Shown here: positions 1 to 7,758 of the stretch, piece by piece
Numbering within the stretch: position 1 is the stretch's first letter
Layout of the letters: the number at the start of each line of letters is the position of its first letter
DNA from: Maricaulis salignorans
Lineage (GTDB): Bacteria > Pseudomonadota > Alphaproteobacteria > Caulobacterales > Maricaulaceae
DNA: 64,000 nt
NCBI RefSeq assembly: GCF_900103475.1
Contig: NZ_FNHG01000016.1
Coordinates: 1 to 64,000 of the forward strand
Direction of reading: 5' to 3'
The notes under the pieces: model-generated
What the model was told of the DNA's origin: nothing
What the model saw: only the letters and a program-made list of their open reading frames with translations
Database searches by the model: none
Made by a program: the position numbers and the translations under genes

Positions 1-327
1 GACAAAACGATTGCGCCCCAACTCCTCGGTGCCTTGCCGCCCGGATGTGTGATCGCCGACCGAGGTTATGACAGCATGGCGCTCGTGAATTTTGTCCGGG
101 ACCGCGGCGGCGAGGCGCATATCCCCACCCAGAGCCGGGTTCGCATCCAGCGCAGCGTCCCTCCGAGCCTTTACCGTCAGCGCAATCTGGTCGAGCGCTT
201 CTTCTGCAAACTCAAACAGTTCCGCCGCATCGCCACACGCTTCGAAAAACACGCCGACAATTTCATGGCCGCCCTCGCGCTCGCCTCAGCCCGAATTTGG
301 ATGCGCGCAATTGAGTCCACGCCCTAG
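1..327 (+). CDS. IS5-family transposase, C-terminal part (cut by window edge)
   Basis: The reading frame is open from base 1, so the gene begins outside the window and only about 108 C-terminal residues are seen. The fragment holds the second catalytic Asp region (IADRGYDS) and the last catalytic block (NLVERFFCKLKQFRRIATRF, with the DDE Glu), which is typical of the IS5/IS427 group of cut-and-paste transposases. The stop is at 325-327. I could not identify a terminal inverted repeat between this stop and the next gene. Whether the copy is complete and active cannot be judged from this part. Confidence 0.85.
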   Translation, partial: DKTIAPQLLGALPPGCVIADRGYDSMALVNFVRDRGGEAHIPTQSRVRIQRSVPPSLYRQRNLVERFFCKLKQFRRIATRFEKHADNFMAALALASARIWMRAIESTP

Positions 328-345
328 GCAAGCGCGGTATCGGTA

Positions 346-1473
346 TTAGGGCTGTGCGGGCTCATCGTCCAGCTCGGCCGGGTCGAAGCGGCCGATAATT
401 CCGCCAAAGGCCGAGCCCAGCCATAATACGCCGCCCGGCCCCACCGTGACGCTGGAGAGATAGTTCAGCGCGCTGTCCGGATCGTGGAAGGCGTCACGGA
501 TCTGGCCGTCGCTCTCATTGATACGCAGGACGAAGCCGCGTGGCCGCGAATCTGTCGGGCGCAACCATTGTGGCAATTTGATCAGGACTTGCGTCAGGCC
601 CGGATTGCGGTGGGCGGTGGCGAGCAGGCGTGAACGCCGCGTTGCCATCGCCACGATCACATTGCCCTTGCCGTCGACGCTGAGGCCGGTAGGCATGCCG
701 GGCAGGTTCTTGGCGAAAACCTCGATCTCCCCGCGCCGTGGCCCGGCGATCCAGATCCGCTGGATCATGTAGCGGAAGCTTTCACTGACGAACAGGGACT
801 GTCCATCCGACGCAATGGCGATTCCGTTGGGGTAGTAGAGCCGGTCACGAATCTGGATCGCCTCACGCGATTGCGGGTCCCAGGCGTAGACCAGCCCGTT
901 TGGCCGGTTCTCCAGCATGTCATAATAGTAGCCCGGCCGGCGAGACGCATGATCCCACCGCGTCGAAGAATCGGTGAAATAGATTGTCCCGTCCTCTGCA
1001 ACGGCCAGATTGGTCAGGTGGCCGAAGGATTGGGACGTGCTTCCCGAGCTGAGCGTGCGGACTTCGAGGGTGGTCAGATTGAGCGAATGGAGGCTGCTGG
1101 CGGCCGCAATCGCCAACGTCGATTCATCGATCCAGGCCAGGCCGTAGATGGGTTCATCGGTGATGTGAGCGAGATGTTCGGGCTGGATGCCATTCTCCGC
1201 AATCCCGGCTCGAAGGCGCATGATATCGCCGTCCACACTGCCGAAATAGACCATGCCATCGGTTGACACGGCGACGCTGCGCGCAGTGCCCGGATCGCCA
1301 ACCGGGTAGAGCGTCGCAGCGGCAAGATCGTCATCGGGTGCGGTTGGGCCCGACAAGGCCGGGGCTGCCGGTTCGTCCCAGCGGATCGGATCGATGGGCG
1401 ACGGCCACATCAACCAGAGGATCAAGAAGGTCAATCCGAGCCCGCAGGGGATGGCGAGATATCTCAAAATCAT
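346..1473 (-). CDS. Strictosidine-synthase / SMP-30-like beta-propeller protein
   Basis: A 375-residue protein with an N-terminal hydrophobic segment (about residues 5-24, one membrane anchor or uncleaved signal), then a six-bladed propeller of the strictosidine synthase/gluconolactonase superfamily. The recognisable blocks are YYPNGIAIASDGQSLFVSES followed by a W-x-AGPRRG turn, and GMPTGLSVDGKGNVIVAMA, which match the APMAP/Str_synth pattern rather than classic SMP-30. Members hydrolyse lactones or esters using a central metal ion; the substrate here is unknown. It lies on the minus strand just downstream of the cupin oxygenase (55-bp gap), so the two may be co-transcribed. Confidence 0.8.
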   Translation of the reverse strand: MILRYLAIPCGLGLTFLILWLMWPSPIDPIRWDEPAAPALSGPTAPDDDLAAATLYPVGDPGTARSVAVSTDGMVYFGSVDGDIMRLRAGIAENGIQPEHLAHITDEPIYGLAWIDESTLAIAAASSLHSLNLTTLEVRTLSSGSTSQSFGHLTNLAVAEDGTIYFTDSSTRWDHASRRPGYYYDMLENRPNGLVYAWDPQSREAIQIRDRLYYPNGIAIASDGQSLFVSESFRYMIQRIWIAGPRRGEIEVFAKNLPGMPTGLSVDGKGNVIVAMATRRSRLLATAHRNPGLTQVLIKLPQWLRPTDSRPRGFVLRINESDGQIRDAFHDPDSALNYLSSVTVGPGGVLWLGSAFGGIIGRFDPAELDDEPAQP

Positions 1474-1528
1474 GCGGTGTGAGTCATCTCCATGACATGA
1501 GCTGATGATGGACCGGCATCGCCGGCGA

Positions 1529-2716
1529 CTATTCTGCTGGCGTGCAGAGTCCGAAGGCGAACAGCTTCTTCACTGTCTCGCGCCTCTGGTCTTCGTCGAG
1601 ATCGGCAAAGCTGCTTTCCGAGATCTCGCCTCCATCGAGCAAAATGTGAAGTCCGGGCTCGGCGGCTGCAGGGAAGCGCACTTCGCCGCCCGCGGTGATG
1701 ATGACGACCTCGTCACCATCCTCGGCCAGACGCCAGGGCACAAGGGGGCGAAGACGATAACGCTGGCCGGCCTTGTTCGGCGTGTCGAGATTCACGATCG
1801 TGCCGTGCGTGTTCGGGGTCCGGGACCGGATGAAATTATCGACGAAGATATCATAGGAGGAGTCGAGATCGGCCTCGCTATTGATCGCTGCCATCAATGT
1901 CTTGAAGTGGATCGCGCTCTGGGTGCGATCAAAGTCCGGACGCGCAAAGCCGACCGGAAGGGCATGGCGGAATTCCGGCCGTCGCAGGGCGACGTCGGAG
2001 ACCACTTCGAGCATCAGGTCGGCCCAGGTCTTGACGATGAGACCGACGGTGATGTGCAGGGAAACATCATGACCATGGGTCGAGGCATCATGCATCAGAC
2101 CGCGCGGTACATAGGCGCATTCGCCGGCGTGCAGGACGAATTCCTGAACGGGCTCGCCGACCTCGTGTGCGCCAGGCTGGAAGCCTTCGCCGCGATACGG
2201 GTTCTGGACAGGCGTGTCGTACAGGCGCCAGGATTTCGAACCTTCGACCTGAAGCACAAAGACATCATGGTCATCATAATGCGTTTTGAAGCCCTGGGCC
2301 TCGGGCGGGGTCAGGTAGATATTGGTCTGGACATGGCAGGAGAGCAGGGACTCGATCGAACGGGTGAAGCCGGCGAGGGTCGGGTCGACCTGGTGGAGCT
2401 GAGGCAGGACGATGGTTGCGCCTTGCTGGAAATTCCGCGCCACGGCACCGCGATCGATCATGCCGCTTTCAAAGCTGTAGTCCGGGCGGGAAATCGGTGG
2501 ATCCGAGCGCGCCATGTCGAGCATGCCGGGCTGGAAATCCATACCGGAAATCAGGTCATCAATCCGCTGGATCGAGAGGAGGGGGCGGTAACGTTCCGGG
2601 TCTTTGCGGTGAGCGATAAAGGCCTTCTTCTCGTGATAGTCGGCCAGGAATTCTTCTGGTTTCATCGGATCCAGCAGGTATCCGAGTACATCCTGCATCC
2701 ACTGTTGGTCGCTCAT
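1529..2716 (-). CDS. JmjC/cupin-4 family oxygenase (RoxA/YcfD-like)
   Basis: A 395-residue protein of the cupin-4/JmjC group of Fe(II)- and 2-oxoglutarate-dependent oxygenases, whose bacterial members include the ribosomal protein hydroxylase YcfD. The iron triad is visible as H146 and D148 in KTHYDDHDVFVLQVEGSKSW and H209 in YVPRGLMHD. The C-terminal part (about residues 290-395) resembles the winged dimerisation region of this family. The target protein cannot be told from the sequence. The ATG at 2716 is the first start in frame. Transcription runs toward the propeller gene. Confidence 0.82.
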   Translation of the reverse strand: MSDQQWMQDVLGYLLDPMKPEEFLADYHEKKAFIAHRKDPERYRPLLSIQRIDDLISGMDFQPGMLDMARSDPPISRPDYSFESGMIDRGAVARNFQQGATIVLPQLHQVDPTLAGFTRSIESLLSCHVQTNIYLTPPEAQGFKTHYDDHDVFVLQVEGSKSWRLYDTPVQNPYRGEGFQPGAHEVGEPVQEFVLHAGECAYVPRGLMHDASTHGHDVSLHITVGLIVKTWADLMLEVVSDVALRRPEFRHALPVGFARPDFDRTQSAIHFKTLMAAINSEADLDSSYDIFVDNFIRSRTPNTHGTIVNLDTPNKAGQRYRLRPLVPWRLAEDGDEVVIITAGGEVRFPAAAEPGLHILLDGGEISESSFADLDEDQRRETVKKLFAFGLCTPAE

Positions 2717-2819
2717 TGGTCCCCGCTTATTCCCGCATCGCAGATCGCAGCGGGTTTCTAGATGTTCTGGTGGGCCTGCGTGCTCACCGGGTGATCATGC
2801 AGGCTGATCGGTGCAGGCG

Positions 2820-2848
2820 CGGCGAACGGGCGTGCGGCCCGTTCGCCG
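2820..2848 (-). terminator. GC hairpin after first Tat-repeat gene
   Basis: Perfect 12-bp arms CGGCGAACGGGC (2820-2831) and GCCCGTTCGCCG (2837-2848) with a 5-nt loop lie about 20 bases past the stop of the 2869-3561 gene on the minus strand. No T-run follows, so it is a terminator or 3'-end stabilising stem by position only. Confidence 0.6.
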
Positions 2849-2868
2849 GCTGTGCTGGCTGATTGAAG

Positions 2869-3561
2869 TCAGTTTCCGCGACCTCGACCGATCGGATCGG
2901 CGTAGGAGCCGGTATCACTGTCGGTGACATTGCGACCGCGACCGCTGCGACCACGTCCACGGCCAACCGGGTCGGCATAGCTGCCGCTGTCATTGTCGGT
3001 GATGCCGCCGCCGCGACCGCGTCCAACCGGATCGGAATAGGCACCGGTATCGCTGTCGGTGATGCCACCGCCGGTATTGCCGCGCCCGCGCCCTGGCGGG
3101 TCGGCGTAACGGCCTGAATCACTGTCAGTGATACGGCTGCCGCCGCTACCACCGCGGCCGCGTCCGACCGGGTCGGAATAATTGCCGGTATCGCTATCGG
3201 TGATGCCGCTACTTCCACGTCCACGACCGACGGGATCGGCATAATTGCCTGTGTCGCTGTCGGTGACGCCGCCGCCGCGCCCACGTCCGACGGGGTCGGA
3301 ATAGCTGCCAGTGTCGGCATCGGTTACGCCGCCACCACGGCCATAGCCGGCCTGGTCGGCATAGCGGCCTGAATCGCTGTCCGTGACGCCGCCGGCACCA
3401 CGATAACCGCCGCCTCCGCCGCCAACGGGATCGTAGGGGTCTGCGTCTGTATACCCTGTCGTCGTGCAGGCCGAGACCACGCCGGTCGCGCCGACCGTCA
3501 GTGAAGCCCCGGCAACACGGGTCAGGAAGGATCGTCTGCTCAGTTTACCACGTTTGGCCAT
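2869..3561 (-). CDS. Tat-exported lipoprotein with TDSDTG-RGRG repeats (paralogue 1)
   Basis: A 230-residue protein that I do not recognise as a named family. It starts MAKRGKLSRRSFLTR, a twin-arginine signal, followed by a hydrophobic stretch and a lipobox VSAC (Cys32), so a Tat-exported lipoprotein is inferred. After a degenerate unit (TDADPYDPVG) come eight units of the form V/I-TDSDTG-x-Y-x-DPVGRGRG, each about 19-25 residues, joined by Gly/Ser/Arg linkers. The D-x-D-x-G-x3-D pattern recalls short Ca-binding loops, but that is inference. RBS GGGAGA lies 7-8 bases before the ATG. It is the longest of three adjacent paralogues. Confidence 0.85.
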   Translation of the reverse strand: MAKRGKLSRRSFLTRVAGASLTVGATGVVSACTTTGYTDADPYDPVGGGGGGYRGAGGVTDSDSGRYADQAGYGRGGGVTDADTGSYSDPVGRGRGGGVTDSDTGNYADPVGRGRGSSGITDSDTGNYSDPVGRGRGGSGGSRITDSDSGRYADPPGRGRGNTGGGITDSDTGAYSDPVGRGRGGGITDNDSGSYADPVGRGRGRSGRGRNVTDSDTGSYADPIGRGRGN

Positions 3562-3602
3562 TGCAAGATCTCCCTCATCAGAAGGTTTGGCGTCAAGAAA
3601 TT

Positions 3603-3631
3603 CGGGCGAGCCGCGTGGTGCGGCTCGCCCG
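3603..3631 (-). terminator. GC hairpin between paralogues 1 and 2
   Basis: Perfect 12-bp arms CGGGCGAGCCGC (3603-3614) and GCGGCTCGCCCG (3620-3631) with loop GTGGT lie 25 bases after the stop of the 3656-4279 gene. On the minus strand the stem is followed by AATTTCTTGAC, a partly T-rich tract, so an intrinsic terminator is plausible. Confidence 0.7.
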
Positions 3632-3655
3632 CAAATTCAGTCGCGAGCAAAGGCT

Positions 3656-4279
3656 CTAATAGCCAGGACGTCCACGTCCGCCCGGATCCGAGCATCCGCC
3701 GGAATCACTGTCGGAAGTCCCCTGGCGAACAGGGCCACGGCCGCGTCCACCCGGATCGGCGCAGCCGCCGGTATCGCTATCGGTAAAGTTCTGCGAACCG
3801 CGTCCGTTTCCGACCGGGTCGTTTGGATCGGAGTCGGTGAGGCCGGTTCTGTTGCCGCCGCGACCACGGCCGGCAGGATCGGCGTAACTGCCGCTGTCGC
3901 CGTCGGTCACGCCGGTCCGTCCACCGCGTCCGCGATTGGCTGGATCAGCATAGCTGCCTGTATCACTGTCGGTGACGCCGGTGCTGCCGCGGCCACGTCC
4001 GGCAGGGTCAGCCCAATTGCCGGTGTCATTATCAGTGTAGCCGGTGCTGCCGCGTCCATACCCGCCGCGATCCGCGTTCGAACCGCTATCGCTGTCGGTC
4101 AGGCCGGTGCGCCCGTATCCGGCGCGGTCGGAGTAATTCCCCGTATCGCTGTCCGTGCGGCCGGTATAGCGCTGGGCCTCCGAACCGCCCGTCACAACAG
4201 CGGCGGCGCCGGTTGCGACTGCTGCACCCGCAACGCTCGTCAGAAACGAACGGCGGCTGAGCTTTCCCTTTTTAGCCAT
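3656..4279 (-). CDS. Tat-exported repeat protein (paralogue 2)
   Basis: A 207-residue paralogue beginning MAKKGKLSRRSFLTSVAG, with the same twin-arginine signal as its neighbours but no lipobox Cys, so it is probably released to the periplasm or outside. About seven full TDSDTG-x-Y-x-DPAGRGRG units and one shortened unit (LTDSDPNDPVGNGRG) follow. The last two units carry Cys in place of the aromatic residue (TDSDTGGCADPGG and SDSDSGGCSDPGG), which could allow a disulfide or cross-link. RBS AAAGGA precedes the ATG. Function is unknown; the whole mature chain is low-complexity Gly/Asp/Arg. Confidence 0.83.
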   Translation of the reverse strand: MAKKGKLSRRSFLTSVAGAAVATGAAAVVTGGSEAQRYTGRTDSDTGNYSDRAGYGRTGLTDSDSGSNADRGGYGRGSTGYTDNDTGNWADPAGRGRGSTGVTDSDTGSYADPANRGRGGRTGVTDGDSGSYADPAGRGRGGNRTGLTDSDPNDPVGNGRGSQNFTDSDTGGCADPGGRGRGPVRQGTSDSDSGGCSDPGGRGRPGY

Positions 4280-4348
4280 GCCATTTTCCTTTGAGAACTA
4301 ATCCGACGCCTCCCCAGGGGCCGGCATGTCATCCCTCACAAGATGAAC

Positions 4349-4376
4349 GGGTTCGGACGGAGCACCGCCCGAACCC
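4349..4376 (-). terminator. Hairpin after third Tat-repeat gene
   Basis: Arms GGGTTCGG (4349-4356) and CCGAACCC (4369-4376) form an 8-bp stem that extends inward by CGG/CCG after one mismatch. It lies just past the stop of the 4391-4735 gene on the minus strand. Each of the three paralogues therefore has its own 3' hairpin. Confidence 0.6.
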
Positions 4377-4390
4377 TATAACTGTCTGGT

Positions 4391-4735
4391 TTAGCCGCCG
4401 CGTCCACGACCGGCTGGATCGGAGCAGCTGCCCCGGTCCGCATCGGTGTAGCCGGTATTGCCGCGACCGTGGCCGCCAGTATCGGCGCAGGCGCCGCTGT
4501 CAGCATCGGTATAGCCGGTGCTGCCCGTGCCATGGCCGGCCTGATCGGCGTAGCTGCCGGAATCGCTGTCTGTGATCGCCGTGCGGGCATTGCCGGCGCT
4601 GTCGGATGGGTCAGCATCGGTCGTGCGCTGGAGCATGGTCGCTCCGGCGACGGCGCCAACAGCACCAACGGCGATCGTGCCACCAGCAACGCGGGTCAGA
4701 AACGAGCGACGGCTCATCTTGCCTTTTTTAGCCAT
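4391..4735 (-). CDS. Tat-exported repeat protein (paralogue 3, short)
   Basis: A 114-residue short paralogue. The signal MAKKGKMSRRSFLTRVAGG is nearly identical to those of the two neighbours, and a hydrophobic stretch follows with no lipobox. The mature part has one shortened unit (TTDADPSDSAG) and three full units: TDSDSGSYADQ, TDADSGACADT and TDADRGSCSDPAGRGRG. Two of the three full units carry Cys. RBS AGGGGA lies about 8 bases before the ATG. It is the first of the three in transcription order, but each gene has its own RBS and 3' hairpin, so separate transcripts are possible. Confidence 0.82.
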   Translation of the reverse strand: MAKKGKMSRRSFLTRVAGGTIAVGAVGAVAGATMLQRTTDADPSDSAGNARTAITDSDSGSYADQAGHGTGSTGYTDADSGACADTGGHGRGNTGYTDADRGSCSDPAGRGRGG

Positions 4736-4879
4736 GAAATTATTCCCCTAATAGCGCGGCGAACCCAGCGTTCGCACGAATGCTTATTCAAGGGTCATCC
4801 TAGCCGGGCTAACGGAAGGTCGTCAAACGATACCGCGAAATTAAAATGACCGTTATTTCAATGTCTTATGGCTCATTTT

Positions 4880-4894
4880 TGCGAACAATTCGCA
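4880..4894. promoter_or_regulatory. Palindrome TGCGAA-CAA-TTCGCA in divergent intergenic region
   Basis: A perfect 6-bp inverted repeat with a 3-base centre lies in the AT-richer 305-bp region (4736-5040) between the divergent Tat-repeat gene and ruvC. The size and symmetry suit a dimeric regulator site, but no protein can be assigned. Apart from this and the LexA box, I saw no gene in the region. Confidence 0.3.
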
Positions 4895-4978
4895 CCCGCA
4901 ATGAGACTGAGAGGCGCTCTCAAACGAGAGCTTCGGTATTATGCGCGCTCTACGGGCATTCCCGGGCGCGGAAAATGC

Positions 4979-4993
4979 GTTCACCTCTTGTTC
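4979..4993 (+). promoter_or_regulatory. LexA (SOS) box upstream of ruvC
   Basis: The sequence GTTC-ACCTCTT-GTTC fits the alphaproteobacterial LexA consensus GTTC-N7-GTTC exactly and ends 47 bases before the ruvC start. Its second half overlaps a possible -35 (TTGTTC) that lies 17 bases before CTAACT, so LexA binding would block the promoter. Such an 8-base match is expected about twice by chance in a window this size (both strands), but its position before a classic SOS target makes it credible. Confidence 0.7.
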
Positions 4994-5040
4994 TTTTTAT
5001 CGGACTAGTGCTAACTCCTTGATCAAAGGCGGGCGTTATC

Positions 5041-5538
5041 GTGGCTGTGACCAGAATCCTTGGAATTGACCCTGGCCTGCGCCGGATGGGCTGGGGCGTT
5101 ATCACTGTCGATGGGAGCCGTCTCGTGGCCGTCGCGCACGGGGTTGTGACGCCGCCGACCGACGCGCCCCTCGCAATGCGTCTCAATCACATATTTGATG
5201 CCGTCAGCGAGCTGGTCCGCATCCATCAGCCCGATGAGTCGGCGATCGAGGAGGCCTTTATGGCGAATAACGCATCCTCGGCGCTCAAGCTGGGCCATGC
5301 CCGCGCCGCCGCCCTGCTGGCTCCGGCGCAGGCGGGTCTGCCGGTTGCCGAATACGCGGCCAGGCTGGTCAAGAAGTCGGTGGTTGGCACGGGTGCCGCC
5401 GACAAGGCGCAGGTTGCGGCGATGGTCGGCGTGCTCCTGCCGGGTACAAAAGCCACCGCCGATGCGGCTGACGCGCTGGCCATTGCGATCTGTCACGCCC
5501 ATCATCGCCGGGCACGAAGCATTGGGAGCATCGCATGA
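5041..5538 (+). CDS. ruvC: Holliday junction resolvase RuvC
   Basis: A 165-residue endonuclease that cuts Holliday junctions symmetrically, working with RuvAB in recombination repair. The catalytic acidic residues are visible: D10 in GIDPGLR, E70/E71 in AIEEAF, and D141/D144 in DAADALAIA, matching E. coli D7, E66, D138 and D141. The start is GTG. The gene overlaps ruvA by 4 bases (ATGA), so the two are translationally coupled. A LexA box lies 47 bases upstream. Confidence 0.97.
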   Translation: MAVTRILGIDPGLRRMGWGVITVDGSRLVAVAHGVVTPPTDAPLAMRLNHIFDAVSELVRIHQPDESAIEEAFMANNASSALKLGHARAAALLAPAQAGLPVAEYAARLVKKSVVGTGAADKAQVAAMVGVLLPGTKATADAADALAIAICHAHHRRARSIGSIA

Positions 5539-6182
5539 TCGGCATGTTGAAGGGGATCGTCGAGGCCATCGGCGCTGAGGAGGCGGTGATCGACGTCAAT
5601 GGCGTCGGCTACCTGGTCGGCGCGGGTACGCGCACCCTCTCGCGTCTGGAGCCGGGGCAGGCGGTCGTGCTTCACATCGAGACCCATGTTCGCGAAGACG
5701 CGTTCAAACTCTATGGCTTCACCGAAGATCTCGACCGGGCCTGGTTCGTCCGGCTGCAGGAAATCCAGGGTGTCGGCGCCAAGGCGGCGCTCTCCATCCT
5801 TGATGTGCTGCCACCGCACGAACTGGCCAATGCGACGGCGCTGGGAGACAAGGCCGCCTTTGCTCGCGCCAAGGGGGTCGGCCCCAAACTCGCCACGCGG
5901 ATCGCGACCGAGCTCAAGGACAAGGCGCCGCCGCTGGGCCGTAGTTTCTCGATCGGGCTGCCCGTTCATGGCGATGACAAGCCAGGCATTGATGCCGCCG
6001 CGCCGGTCGCCCTGCCGCCCTCGGCCGGAGCCGCGCGCGATGATGCGGTCTCGGCCCTGCTCAATCTCGGTTATCCGGAAAGCATTGCCCGCCAGGCCGT
6101 CGCCACAGTGATGCGCGATGCTGGCAGTGACGCACCCCTCTCGGATCTGATCCGGCTGTCCCTGCGCGTGCTGGCGCCATGA
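5535..6182 (+). CDS. ruvA: Holliday junction DNA helicase subunit RuvA
   Basis: A 215-residue junction-recognition subunit that forms a tetramer on the four-way junction and loads RuvB rings. The N-terminal OB fold begins MIGMLKGIVEAIG. The helix-hairpin-helix pair appears as LQEIQGVGAKAALSILD and FARAKGVGPKLATRIATELK. A flexible linker (about residues 145-165) leads to the C-terminal domain III (AVSALLNLGYPESIARQAV) that contacts RuvB. It overlaps ruvC by 4 bases and lies 57 bases before ruvB. Confidence 0.97.
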   Translation: MIGMLKGIVEAIGAEEAVIDVNGVGYLVGAGTRTLSRLEPGQAVVLHIETHVREDAFKLYGFTEDLDRAWFVRLQEIQGVGAKAALSILDVLPPHELANATALGDKAAFARAKGVGPKLATRIATELKDKAPPLGRSFSIGLPVHGDDKPGIDAAAPVALPPSAGAARDDAVSALLNLGYPESIARQAVATVMRDAGSDAPLSDLIRLSLRVLAP

Positions 6183-6239
6183 GCCGCGCGCACCGCGTCA
6201 TTGCTGGATCTGTCCGGATCAGGCTAAACCCGGTTCATC

Positions 6240-7295
6240 ATGACTGACGCCTTCAGCGAACCCACTGACGACCGTCTCGTCGACCACGCCCCGCAGCCGG
6301 GCGATAGTCGTGATAAGGCCCTGCGTCCGCTCTCCTTCGATGATTTCGTGGGTCAGAAAGCCTCGATCGCCAATCTGAAAGTCTTCGTCGACGCCGCCCG
6401 CCGCCGCGAGGAAGCGCTCGACCATGTTCTGTTGTCGGGGCCACCGGGCCTGGGCAAGACGACGCTGGCGCAGATCGTTGCCCGCGAGATGGGGGTCGGC
6501 TTCCGCGCCACCTCCGGGCCGGTGATCGCCAAGGCCGGCGATCTCGCCGCCATCCTGACCAATCTGGAACCGCGCGATGTGCTCTTCATCGACGAGATCC
6601 ACCGCTTGCCGCCCATCGTCGAGGAAATCCTCTATCCGGCGATGGAGGATTACTGCCTCGATCTGGTGATCGGCGAGGGGCCTTCGGCGCGTACGGTGCG
6701 GATCGAATTACCGCCCTTCACCCTGGTTGGCGCCACCACGCGCGCCGGACTGCTGGCCAACCCGCTGCGCGACCGGTTCGGCGTGCCCGTGCGGCTGGAA
6801 TTCTATGACGAGGCCGAGCTCGGCCTGATCGTCAGCCGCGCCGCCAACAAGCTCGGGATCAATGCCAGTCCCGACGGTGCCCGCGAAATCGCCCGCCGTG
6901 CCCGCGGCACGCCGCGCGTGGCCGGGCGGCTCTTGCGCCGGGTGCGCGATTTCGTCGAGGCCGATGGCAGCAATGAAATCACGGCCGCAACCGCCGACAA
7001 CGCCCTGAGAAGGCTCGAAGTCGATGCGCTCGGGCTCGACAGTCTCGACCGGCGCTACCTCAAGGCCTTGATGGTGAGCTTTGCCGGCGGCCCGGTCGGC
7101 GTTGAAACCCTCGCCGCCGCATTGGCAGAGGCCCGCGATGCGCTCGAGGACGTCGTCGAACCCTTCCTCATCCAGCAAGGCTTCCTGCAACGCACGCCGC
7201 GCGGCCGCGTCGCGACCGCGCGCGCCTGGGAGCATCTCGGCCTGACGCCACCAGTCGCGCCGGCGACCGGTCCGGTCAGCCTGTTCGGGAAATGA
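6240..7295 (+). CDS. ruvB: Holliday junction branch-migration ATPase RuvB
   Basis: A 351-residue AAA+ motor that drives branch migration with RuvA. Walker A is GPPGLGKTT at residues 67-75 and Walker B is [10 protein letters not shown]. The domain order is RuvB_N, the AAA lid (about residues 185-265), then the winged-helix C-domain ([16 protein letters not shown]). Length is normal for the family. It is third in the ruvCAB operon and is followed after 4 bases by ybgC, so the Tol-Pal cluster may receive readthrough from the repair operon. Confidence 0.97.
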   Translation: MTDAFSEPTDDRLVDHAPQPGDSRDKALRPLSFDDFVGQKASIANLKVFVDAARRREEALDHVLLSGPPGLGKTTLAQIVAREMGVGFRATSGPVIAKAGDLAAILTNLEPRDVLFIDEIHRLPPIVEEILYPAMEDYCLDLVIGEGPSARTVRIELPPFTLVGATTRAGLLANPLRDRFGVPVRLEFYDEAELGLIVSRAANKLGINASPDGAREIARRARGTPRVAGRLLRRVRDFVEADGSNEITAATADNALRRLEVDALGLDSLDRRYLKALMVSFAGGPVGVETLAAALAEARDALEDVVEPFLIQQGFLQRTPRGRVATARAWEHLGLTPPVAPATGPVSLFGK

Positions 7296-7299
7296 GGCC

Positions 7300-7758
7300 G
7301 TGAACGACGAATTGCTGCCCACCTCCGGTGCTTTCGGTGCTGACCGCATCCATCGCCTGCCGGTGCGTGTCTATTACGAGGACACCGACTTTTCCGGCGT
7401 CGTCTATCACGCGCGCTATCTGCATTTCTTCGAGCGTGGCCGCACCGACAGCCTGCGCTGTCTCGGTATCAGTCATACCGAGCTTGCCACCCAGGCCGAT
7501 CCCATCGCGCTGGCCGTGCGGCGGATGAATGTCGAATTCGTGCGGGCGGCCAAGGTCGATGATGCACTCGTGGTCGAGACCATCTATCGGCCGCAGCAGG
7601 GCGCCCGGCTGATGCTCGACCAGATCTTGCGCCGCGATGGCGAAATAATCGCCACGGCCGCTGTCCAGGCCGTGTGCATGGACCCGTCCGGGCGCGCCAA
7701 ACGCCCGCCCAAATCCATGGCGCAGGCCTGGCTGCCCTATGTGATGGCCGAGAACTGA
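7300..7758 (+). CDS. ybgC: Acyl-CoA thioesterase YbgC
   Basis: A 152-residue hot-dog-fold thioesterase, conventionally the first gene of the tol-pal cluster. The active-site block VYYEDTDFSGVVYHARYLHFFER carries the conserved Asp and the Y-H-A-R-Y motif of the 4-hydroxybenzoyl-CoA thioesterase family. The start is GTG, 4 bases after the ruvB stop. In E. coli the protein acts on acyl-CoA or acyl-ACP at the membrane and is linked to phospholipid metabolism; the same role is inferred here. Confidence 0.93.
   Translation: MNDELLPTSGAFGADRIHRLPVRVYYEDTDFSGVVYHARYLHFFERGRTDSLRCLGISHTELATQADPIALAVRRMNVEFVRAAKVDDALVVETIYRPQQGARLMLDQILRRDGEIIATAAVQAVCMDPSGRAKRPPKSMAQAWLPYVMAEN

Larger units (their letters stand above)
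2872..4624 (-). repeat. Coding tandem repeats shared by three paralogous genes
   Basis: The repeat zones of the three Tat-signal genes (about 2872-3387, 3659-4156 and 4394-4624) encode in total about 18 full and 3 shortened copies of a D-x-D-x-G-x3-D-P-x-G-R-G-R-G unit, roughly 57-75 bp each. The shortened form (TDADPYDP, TDSDPNDP, TDADPSDS) occurs once in every paralogue. The DNA copies are similar but not identical. This suggests expansion within genes and gene duplication. Confidence 0.85.

Noticed and set aside
1505-2761. A 418-residue plus-strand frame opposite the JmjC/cupin gene
   Set aside because: The minus strand encodes the intact iron triad and family blocks; the plus frame has none.
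3464-4294. A plus-strand Ala/Ile/Val-rich frame opposite the Tat-repeat genes
   Set aside because: It arises from the repetitive codons of the real repeat genes; it lacks an RBS, whereas the minus-strand genes have twin-arginine signals and good RBSs.
2784-4735. CRISPR-like periodicity in the 2.8-4.7 kb region
   Set aside because: The repeats are in frame, degenerate and coding, with no unique spacers of constant length and no cas genes.
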